Shown here in pieces: positions 55,144 through 64,000 of a stretch of DNA of 64,000 bases; position 1 is the first letter of the stretch; each line of letters begins with the position of its first letter. This DNA comes from Coix lacryma-jobi var. lacryma-jobi. Lineage: Eukaryota > Streptophyta > Magnoliopsida > Poales > Poaceae. Under the pieces are notes generated by a model. It was not told where the DNA came from and did not search any database. It saw only the letters and a program-made list of their open reading frames with translations. The DNA is taken from positions 65,905,864-65,969,863 of the forward strand of contig CM019826.1 of the NCBI GenBank assembly GCA_009763385.1, read 5' to 3'. Position numbers and translations under genes: made by a program.

Positions 55144-57908
55144 TTTGATGTATTGATGATGGTACTGATCATAAAACTTGTACAAATCAAATTTCAAACC
55201 TTAAACTTTTTTCGCCAAGAACATAAATTTGTCTGCCACAGCTGTCGTTTTGCTCCCTGGCTTGTCGTTTCGTTTGTGGCCAAGGTGTGACGTGTGACGG
55301 CCATTTATCTCGCCACACAGTTGTGGCGCTGCCGAACCTAGGGCTTGGCTGGCTTCGGCATGTAACCAAACACGCCCTCAGGTACATGAATCGTCAAAGA
55401 TTGCAATACACTTTGCAGTTTGAATACACATAGTATTATGACAAAGGAAACAGTTTGCGTCCACAATGAGTGATCTCATAATGCATCTTGAAGCAACACA
55501 CCATCTCTGCTGATGTCGAGGTCTCTTGCACTTAGCTAATGCATTTGATGCTTGCATCCCAAAGAGCTATAGGCTATATTAAATTACATATGTGCTGAAC
55601 ACAAAAAAAATAACTTCTATTGTCAATATGAAAAAAATAAACTATAATATTAGTTTGAATTATCTGATATAGCAAAAATATTGTTCCTGTCATAATCCAT
55701 TGCTGAATATAGTACATGAAGGGGACAACATCCACTAACCATTCGAATATGATGACTATAGGACCTTCAAGCTGACATAAATGGGAAATAAGCATGCAAA
55801 AATAATTCAGTAAGCCAAGGATACATTATAGTTATAGATACTCCAGAAAATGGTGAAAGATAAACATAGTAATAATAAGCACAACTAAACTGAAAAGGAA
55901 AAAGGCAGAGAAAAGGTCCATCTCCTCATCAATCCTCAGGTCCTCACTATACAATCTGTAGTAATCTGTAAATTATAAATACCAATAAGGTATATCTAAG
56001 TAAGCTAGTAAGCTAAACAATCTGCAGGCTCATTTCATGCAACAAGGAAAAAGACAAAGAACAGAAGTACCGAGGGAAGTAGAGCAATTTGCAGATGGTA
56101 CAAAAAATCTAAGCATCAACGTCATCCAAAATAAGGGAATATTTTAGTACCAAACTAACATGATCCAACAATAAGAACACCTAAAAAGACATCTTTTCTC
56201 ATGTATCGATAAAAAATAACAAGTTCTCCACAACAAGCAGTGAAGATCCGGCTCAAAGTCCAAACTTGTCATCAACCAAAGAATAGAGCTCGTGGAGGAG
56301 CACATCAGCAATAGGACATGAGGCATAGCAGATAATGGTCATGGCCACCTCACAACATTATAGTTAATGACAAATTATTCATAATGATTTGGCGAAGGGA
56401 CGGGCATATCAAATATGAACTGTGATTTGAACAATGAAATGTGATTATTAAAATTCATCATGACTACAAATATTAGTGTTCTTCAAATAGGCTTATATAG
56501 TAGCAACAGTACAAAGAGCTTTGGTGTGAACAAATGATTTTCAGAGCACAAAACTTAACTGCTACTCTTGACACGCATCAGAATGCTGAAAACCAAGAAA
56601 AAAAATTAGAAAAAAATCTACTATATATATTTGAGTACCTACACTGAAAACTGGTTAGAATAAAATGCAAATAAGTAGCAGAGACGACATTGCCAAGTTT
56701 TCTTTAACTTATTTATATTCACAAACATTGACCATAGACTCAAAGTCACTTGAATTTCCTCTAACTATATTCTACTAAACTGAAACCTTAACTAAATAGT
56801 GCAACAAAAGAAGCATAAACATAGACAAAACTAGCACTCCATCTGAACTGATCCCTCTGGAACCTGAACAATAGACTGAAGTCACTGAACTGAAGCTTGC
56901 ACTATTACAGTTTGACAATAGACTGAACTGACCCCCCTGAAAATTCATAGACTAAACTGATTTTAAACTACCAACTGAATCGAACATGAAGGAGTAGCAG
57001 TATACTGAACTGAATAGCAGTACACTAACAAAAGCAATAGTGCAACAAGAGCAGCAGATAAGCGCACTGATCTGATACGTTTCCTACAATAGTGAGCTTA
57101 AGTTGTTATGAAATGCAGCTGCGTTTTGATATTTGAAATATTAATTCGTGGTTCAATATGAAATGCAGCTAAGGAACAGAGTATCCCACCTGTGACAAGA
57201 AACTGCCATTTCGGAGTTCCATATTTAATAGTTTTTATATTCAGAAAGATGAGTCTGTTGAAGGAAGGATACCTCTATGTCTACCCCGGTCAGCAAATAC
57301 TCATGTGTTGTTCAAGAATTCATCTGTGTAGCCTTCCTCCTAACTGAAGTACGCTATCCCCTTGAGCACCTCTCTTCCTTGGATCCGGTGTAGAAGTTTC
57401 TACCCAATGCAGATGACAACCTCCTGCCTTGATGCAGTGGGACCTCTAAACTAAAAAGAGAATCAACAGATCAACAAATTAACAAAAACCAAAAGGGCAA
57501 GGCAGGTCCAACACATGAAAAAGGCACAAAAGGTTTTAACATTTACCGATCTTTGTTGTGTGCTCTCAAATACAACTCTTTTTTGGTTTATCAGGCAACT
57601 TATTAACCAACTCCATCTAATAACAGAACATATTTTGTCAAAATCATTTTAGAATACCACATTTCTGTCATGTACAGTACAACGTATATTTACGAATGCA
57701 CCCAAAACAAGGATGCAGTTGCAACTAGCTCATTATGTATTATGCAAACGAGAGTCCAAAAGGAAATAAATATAACAGGGTGAGATTGTGAAAGAAAGAA
57801 CCTTTTGGATGATGGTGTCCAAGGCCTTGTCCGACATGCATATCATCTGTGGCAACGGTGGCAATGACCGACGATGTATAGAGGCATAAATTTATTAGCT
57901 TAGTAAAA
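55144..57908. other. AT-rich sequence, no clear gene; possible exon-like islands on the minus strand
   Basis: 2.8 kb without a long frame. 55200-55385 has the look of a MITE end on its right side (ACCAAACACGCCCTCA) but no left partner was found. Minus-strand islands near 57559-57627 and 57803-57856 have splice-like borders and would join in frame (MSDKALDTIIQK then MELVNKLPDKPKKSCI) before a stop; unidentified. Confidence 0.4.
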
Positions 57909-58242
57909 TCTATACTAATATATACAGTTGTAGAGGTACGGACGGGGTGTTACTGTTACCCTGTAGCAGTCTGTATTTTTCTCATTTTCTTTCGCTTTCG
58001 TGTGCACCAAGAAGTTTCCAGTTATCTGTAGAGTGCTCGCTGGCCTGCATTGAAATGCTACTGTACACCTGCTGCTGCTACCGCCCCACTGTGTTAGCAT
58101 GCCAAGTTGAATGCTACTACTGCTAGATGATACTAATAGCTGCTACTGGATGACGCGAAATACTACTAGATGATGCTGAATACCAATCAAACTGGAAGAA
58201 CATATGAAACCAATCATTTCTGTAACAGACACTGTCTGCGCG

Positions 58243-60354
58243 TGAAAGCCCTAGTTTGGTTTTGGTTAATTGATGAAACCTATTTTGGTCTAATCCTATT
58301 GCTAAGCATGTGTGTAGCTTATGAGGAAGGATTACGACCAAGCCAAGTGGTGGAGCTAGCTAGGCGACAACCATGGAAGATGGTGTTGGCCACATGCATC
58401 TCAAGTGATCAAGTGCTCTACCTTTGGTGAATCAAGAGAAGAAGAGAAGAGATGGAGCAAAGAGGCCCGAAGGCAAAGGTATAACCTATAGGGCTCTTTG
58501 TTTTAGTGATCAAGACACTTAGCGAGTGTGATCACATTTAGGATACATAGCCGTACTATTAAGAGGAGATTATTCACGGCTTATGCGGAGTTCAAGTGCC
58601 ACTAGGTGTTCTCTAACATATCGATTCGATAGACCTAGTGAGTGACTAACTAAACCCTTGGTAATTGCTTTGAAAAATGCAAGTGGTGAAACACTTTGAT
58701 GTTAGCACATGGGAGCAAGGGTAGAAGTTAGAGAGTGAAAAGATGCCAAGTTAGGGGCATCGGACGCTGGAGTCGGCAGCATCGGACGCTGGCCGAGCGT
58801 CCGATGGCAAACCCTAACTGCTGTCAGAAGTCGAGGTAGCATCGGACGCTGGCAACGGACGCAGGCGAAACACTGTTGCAGAGTCCGATGGTCATGACGT
58901 GGCGCGAGCTAGTTTTCCAGGGAGCATCGGACGCTGGCCTGCGTCCGATGCAGGACCATCGGACGCGTCCGATGCGTTTTGGCCCTCTCTGGAACCTCTC
59001 TGCATGGTCATCGGATGCTGGGATTGAGCGTCCGATGTAAAGGTACCGGCACGTCCGATGTGGCGCCAAAATGAGCCGAAAAGAGTGAGAGGCATCGGAG
59101 CGTCCGATGCCTGGCATCGGCGCATCCGATGCCACATTAACCGTGGCGCGAAGGGATATGACCGTTGGGATTTGACGGACTGAATTCATAGCAGGGGGAC
59201 ACGTGGTGCTCATCGGAGCATCGGACGCTGGGGTAGCGTCCGATGGCCCCGACACCAGCGCGTCCGATGCCTCTGTTTCGGGCCCAACGGCTAGGCCGAC
59301 TTGTGTGGCCTATTTAAGGGGCTTGGCCGGCTTGCTAGGTTTCCCTCTTGCACATTTTGATTCCTAAGCATTCTAGTGAGCCTTGGCAAGCCTCCCAACT
59401 CATCTCCCAAGTTGATTTGATCAAACCAAGTGAGATTGAGTGATCTAGTGCGTGATTTGAAAGAGTTCAATCTAGTGGCACTAGTTCTTCGCATCGGCAT
59501 TGAGTTTTCTAGTTACTCTTGGCATTTGCCGGTGCCTAGACGGCTTGGAGGTGTTGAGGTGGTTGTTGGCAAGATTGGTGATTGTTCTTGGCCACCACCG
59601 ATCGAGATTGTGAGAGGTTTTGGAGCCTCACCTCGCCGGAGCGGCAAGAGGCATCCTTAGTGGATTGCTCGTGTCATTGAGCTACCTCACTAGTGGTAGA
59701 TTCTTGTGGCGCTCTTAGTGAGCTTGGCTTTGCGCCGATTAGCCACCGGGTCACCTAGTGTTGGTCGACACAACGGGGAGTAGCGTGCCGGCAAGCACGT
59801 GAACCTCGGGATAAATCTTTGTCTCCCGAGTGCTTATTGTGATTGTGTCCTCATCTTGGTGATTGGTCTCCATCTACACATTCTTGGTGATTGGCTTCAC
59901 AAGTGGATTTCACCGGTGATTGGCTCTCTACGTGGCGATCCCGAAGGCTCGGTGAAATTCCCTCTATCTAGCTTATTTACTTTGCGTATTTACTTTGAGC
60001 TACTTCTTTTGTGTAGATATCTTTTCTTGTTGTATATCTTTTGTCATATACCTTGTGTAGCTAGTTGTGAGTAGCTTGCTTAGTTTGTCTATTGCACACA
60101 CTTGTCTCATATACATTTTTGTATATCATACTTGTGCTAGAGCTATATTGTTTTATTCCACATTTGTTATTAGCTCTAGTTGATTGTGTGACATAGAAAT
60201 ATTAGGTAGAATTGTTGGATAGGTGGCTTGCAACACATTATTAGGCTAGCGCAAGAAGCTTCGCCATTTGTTATACTAATAGTGTTTGCCTAAGTAATTT
60301 TGTAGATTTTTAATTAGGCTATTCACCCCCCCTCTAGCCAACTTGGACCTTTCA
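58243..60354 (+). repeat. Sirevirus-type solo LTR (2112 bp)
   Basis: TGAAAGCCCTAGTTTGG at the start and CCAACTTGGACCTTTCA at the end. It is flanked by a perfect 5-bp duplicate gcgcg. It shares head, tail (CTATTCACCCCCCC block) and layout with the LTR at 33405-36011 but differs in its palindrome array. No internal region, so a product of LTR-LTR recombination. TATA-like CTATTTAAGG at about 59310. Confidence 0.87.
58756..59275 (+). repeat. palindrome array in solo LTR (CATCGGACGC / GCGTCCGATG)
   Basis: About a dozen copies of CATCGGACGCTGG-like words and their inverse within 520 bases, in the same LTR position as the GGTAGTACC array of the other Sirevirus LTR. Confidence 0.88.
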
Positions 60355-60382
60355 GCGCGGCGAAGCGCGCCTGGCTTCCTAG

Positions 60383-63129
60383 TTATAATTATGCATAACT
60401 ACTAACATCAAAGATCTCAGGAAAGATCCACTGGTGCTAGGCAAACTATAGCATGACAACATGAACGTTAAATGCCACCATGTACGAAATATGAAACACC
60501 TAAATACAAATTGATGTATATAGATATTTGGTGCTAACGGGATCAATCAGTCACACACTAAGTGGGTAAGAAATCACTCCCCCTACCCACATATGTTAAT
60601 CAACAACTAGATGCACAAAACTGGTGTTTATGAAATAAGCTCTAAGCATCAGAATTGGATGTGAAAAAATCAATCTATGAATAAATTCAAAAGAAGTAAT
60701 ATGCTGGCATATTCATATATAATCTCTGATGTTTTTATGAATCTCTATGAAAAAGAGATGTTGAATCATTTGTACTATAGTAGACTAATTTATTTAATAA
60801 TTATCACAATGGCACCACATATGAATTAAACAAACAAATAAAAATGATTAGATCTGCTAAAGCACCATTATAACTCCCAACTATGGACAAATGTAAATAT
60901 TTTAATGAAAAAAATAAAAAGATCCATATCAGACATTGATAGGAATTAAAGAGTCTTGTGATTACTTTCTCAATCCTATTCTCTAGCCTAGAGGCATGGA
61001 AAATCAGCAGATAACGGAAAAGTCAGAAGCTGTATGTTTGTCCTACATCAATTCTAAAAGTGCAGACACCACTACAGTAAGAACAGTCCCACTTAAATTC
61101 TGAAAGTGCAGATGCCACTACAGTAAGAACAAACAGTCTGTCGAGCCCTTTTGCAAAGCCCCCATGACCGCCTTCACCTATGATTGAACAAGAACAAAAT
61201 TATGAGAATTTACCATTGGGTAAGACCATGGGATTGACACAAATGACAAATCGATTGAAAGATGAGGGGAGGAGATAATTTCTGAAGACGTGATGTCTAC
61301 CCACAGTCTAGATGGAGAGGGGTGCCCCAACATATCGATCTGGATCATGGGAGAGTTGCAGGAGGTGAGGATATCAAATGAAGATGTTGGGGGACAGATG
61401 CGCCACCAGCGCTGCAGGAGCCACGGCTGGGATAGCTGTGGTTGGATCTCATTAGGCTCCACGCTCCCCAGCAAGCCACATCAAATTTATCCTTGACCAT
61501 AATATTTTATTTCAAACCATAATTATTGTTTTCTATGTTAGATTTATCATTCCGTTATGAATAAATCTACCCTAAACCACAAACATTTATTTTTTGGGCC
61601 ACAATTATTGTATTAATTTGGACCATCTATAAAAGTTTATTTCATTACAAATCTCCAAGACTAAATCAAATTTGAATCCAAAAATTCTTATTGTCCCAAC
61701 CATAAAATTGAATTTCCCTGACTGTGAGTATTGCTTTTTGTGTTCTATCCATGGATCCTTGTAGTTTGGAGTTTGTGGCTGCTAGGCATACTTCATGATC
61801 CCACAATACAATTTTAGGAGAAGCACAACATAACTTCTTCGAGACATGTGAAAGTATACTTTAAGAATGAGCATTGCAGTTTCGGGCTCTGAGCTTCATA
61901 CAGACAAAAGAAACATTCAAATAGCAGACATCACTATGAGATTTCGCCCAGCCCCGGACACCAAAAAATGGAGAGCCCATTAACATAAGCTCCCTATGCA
62001 AATCTCTGTTTTCTTTTATTAAGCATCCTCACCAGGTGCTTCTATTAGTAATATATTCATGTAGTGGTCAGGGAAATATAGCAGCACTCTCTTTTTTCTA
62101 GTATCCTTGATCCTTATTCGGTATAACCAACATGAGGTATATTTTTTTTACACCATATGTATCCATGTGGGTGTCCATTATAGTCAACATTTTTTTTTCA
62201 TCGAACAAAGTATAACAACACAATATTCTGAGCAAAATATCCAAACCCAAGAATCCTGTGAACAAACAAGTGTTGTTCATTGAAATCTCACCTGTTCTTG
62301 TCTTGTTACCTTCTCTCAGCATGTTCTTTGACTCAAATAATGATGCGTAAGACATACAAAAATGACATGGCCCTGCTCAATCAGATTGCAAATCTCCATG
62401 AACATGCATATCACCTCAGCATGAACGCAGTTCTAACCTGCAAAAAGAACAAGATCCACAGCCAAATACATACGTGAGAACTGAAAAGGGCACAACACAG
62501 AAGACACCTATAGAAATAATTATGCCCAGATCCCGCGACTCACATATTCCAGCTACTACACTTTGAAGAAGTGGAGGTCGTGTAGCGCTTGAACAGGCAG
62601 GCAGATGCCAGAAATCCAACGGTATTTGGATGGGGAGAAATCCAACTCGATTTGATAATTGTAGGGGAGAGGGTACTGTTAATATTAGATACTATTATCA
62701 AACAACACTTCTTATTGGTAGGTCTTGAGATCTTTATATAGGAACTACACAGCTGAACTACTTCATGATAGATACTGGAGAGTAAAGTAAATAGGTGATT
62801 GTTAAGCCACGGAATAAAATGGCATCACCTAAAAAGACGAGTGGCCAAGTTCAAAACATCAGAAGGCAAACATAGGTGATTTATTGGTTAGGTCTCAGGA
62901 AGCCAAAGAATTGTTATTACAATAATTAAAATTGGGGTAATGCCAGATGTACAGCAAACCAATAAAGGCTTACTACCTGTGTACCTCATCATCATATAAA
63001 GATAATGAAATATGGGTGAAAGAAATCCATGAACAGACGAAGACGTCCAAAAGGAATCCACAAAAGAACAAACTTAGATGTGATTTCAAACAATTTGGAG
63101 TACAACATCATCAGAAGAGAATTGACTTA
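60383..63129. other. AT-rich sequence, no gene recognised
   Basis: 2.7 kb with only short frames. It may be the body of a transposon ending near 63800. Nothing definite seen. Confidence 0.4.
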
Positions 63130-63758
63130 TCATTCATGTGGCGGAGCAGAGATCTGCACAGGGCGGAGCGAACGGAGCGACGACCTTCGCGTGGCGGAGC
63201 GATGAAATACTGAGGAGCGGTAGCATTCGCATCTCCGAGCGGGGCGGTCGACGAAATTGGGGGCACGGACCAACGCACTAGCTGGTGGGATCACAGGCCA
63301 GCACTCTGGTGCTGGGCAATCTCCCATCTCGGCGTCGGAGGAAGGGAAGGAGGAGAACTGTCATGGCCACCCTACACCGCCGAAGACGACGCCCCATAGC
63401 AGCACCGACGAGGCCGGTGCCGGGCCTGTAGAGGCACCGGTCGAGGGCAAGGGGGCGGCGACGAGCTTTGCTCGAGGAGCGGAAGGGGTGGCGCGTGGGC
63501 TCTGGCAACGAAGGGGGCGGCGAGCTGAGCCAAACCGGCGCCTCGGCGAGCTGAGCCAAACCGGCTCAGCCTCGGCGAGCTGAGCCAAACCGGCGCCTCG
63601 GCGAGCTGAGCCAAACGAACGCCCCTCCCCACGATCTGGAAAATAAAGGAGGAAAAGAAAAACCGGATAGGAGAAGAAAAATCGGAGGGACGGGGGCAGC
63701 GCCCGTGGATAGCTCGGCGCGGTGAGTCCGGCACTCGGGCTCCGTGATTTGGACTCGG
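63130..63758 (-). other. GC-rich block next to a hairpin terminus
   Basis: Like the right ends of elements A and B and the 23.1-23.6 kb block, this is a GC-rich, first-exon-like segment just inside a TA-flanked end. Frames are open on both strands because of composition. No family recognised. Confidence 0.4.
63521..63618. repeat. CGAGCTGAGCCAAACCGG tandem repeat, four copies
   Basis: Copies begin at 63521, 63547, 63576 and 63602, with periods of 26-29 bp, inside the GC-rich block. Confidence 0.88.
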
Positions 63759-63832
63759 GGACTGATTTTTATTCAGTACCCAGCGTATAGTATAGAATAT
63801 CTATATTATATTATATTATATATATATATATA
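63759..63832. repeat. hairpin-like terminus followed by TA tract
   Basis: ACTGA/TCAGT arms around TTTTTAT (63761-63777) inside GG...CC, then CAGCGTATAGTATA and an A/T-only tract (63801-63832). Same order of parts as at 23645-23726. Confidence 0.5.
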
Positions 63833-64000
63833 ACTAAAACTTTGGTAATGATTTGTTCCACAGGCTACACCGAACCACCCCAACCTAAAATTTCCATCCG
63901 TCTCTTTAATCGGGCCCCACCTAAATCCCCCGTCCGGCTCGCCATCCCTCCCCGTCGTACCTCCCTCACGCACGTCCTCGATTCATCGCTCCCGTCGCCG
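63833..64000. other. window end: possible promoter or 5' UTR of a gene to the right
   Basis: Composition changes to C-rich, CT-rich sequence (CCCCACCTAAATCCCCC; CCATCCCTCCCCGTCG), typical of grass 5' UTRs. No start codon context can be judged within the window. Confidence 0.3.

Larger units (their letters stand above)
57909..60382 (+). mobile_element. small non-autonomous Helitron split by an LTR insertion
   Basis: The 5' end is TCTATACTAATATATACA after an A, as in many grass Helitrons. The 3' end is a GCGCG/CGCGC hairpin (60355-60370) followed 12 bases later by CTAG and then T. Without the inserted LTR (58243-60354) and one target copy it is about 357 bp. No Rep/helicase present. Confidence 0.75.

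Noticed and set aside
55190..55390. Tourist-type MITE ending at ACCAAACACGCCCTCA
   Set aside because: Only a right end is visible; no matching left terminal repeat or 3-bp target duplicate found.
1..64000. tRNA and rRNA genes
   Set aside because: None recognised on reading; only tRNA-complementary primer sites of retrotransposons were seen. A tRNAscan run would settle this.

Overview
This 64 kb window looks like intergenic heterochromatin of a grass (Poaceae, probably panicoid). Almost all of it is nested transposable elements. The repertoire points to a large cereal-type genome: Tekay chromovirus with 4-kb LTRs, Sirevirus-type copia, a Tat-type Ty3/gypsy element with antisense genes, Athila-like and Reina-like gypsy, CACTA, Helitron and Stowaway. 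I see no host gene that I would call intact. The only host-like coding sequences are fragments captured inside transposons, plus a possible promoter or 5' UTR in the last 170 bases.

Left part (1-23.7 kb). A minus-strand Tekay-type element (1-12131, outer part of one LTR outside the window) has inserted into the 3' side of a minus-strand CACTA element (12132-17623). Its two LTR copies are nearly identical, so it is young, but its coding region has one stop and one frameshift. It also carries an unexplained coiled-coil/acidic ORF ahead of gag. The CACTA copy kept its transposase-associated N-terminus and a Transposase_24/Ulp1-protease gene but lost the DDE transposase core. Next is a short-LTR Reina-like element with gag only (17820-20776).

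Middle (23.7-33.4 kb). Two related 4-5 kb elements, A and B, sit end to end together with the start of a third. They are anchored in (TA)n tracts, end in small hairpins and show no transposase. They are studded with a TGCATARAAAC-like motif. Element B carries exons 1-3 of a CIP7-like gene with splice sites and reading frame intact, and a patatin-like phospholipase fragment. Two cousin termini with the same design occur at 23.65 kb and 63.76 kb. A Stowaway MITE lies between A and B.

Right part (33.4-64 kb). A gag-only Sirevirus (33405-50706) landed in the third TA-element. A Tat-type gag-protease element (37230-46789, minus) then landed inside its gag gene. That element carries two spliced antisense genes with intact frames, and LTRs with a repeated stem-loop. 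An Athila-like element (50707-55143) sits in the Sirevirus 3' LTR and is itself split by a short opposite-strand relative. Both the Sirevirus LTR and the Athila element are cut off, which implies a deletion at about 55.14 kb. Further right, a small Helitron (57909-60382) is split by a Sirevirus solo LTR inserted in its terminal hairpin.

Order of events where nesting shows it: CACTA before Tekay; TA-elements before Sirevirus, then the Tat element and, separately, the Athila-like element and then its opposite-strand guest; Helitron before solo LTR.
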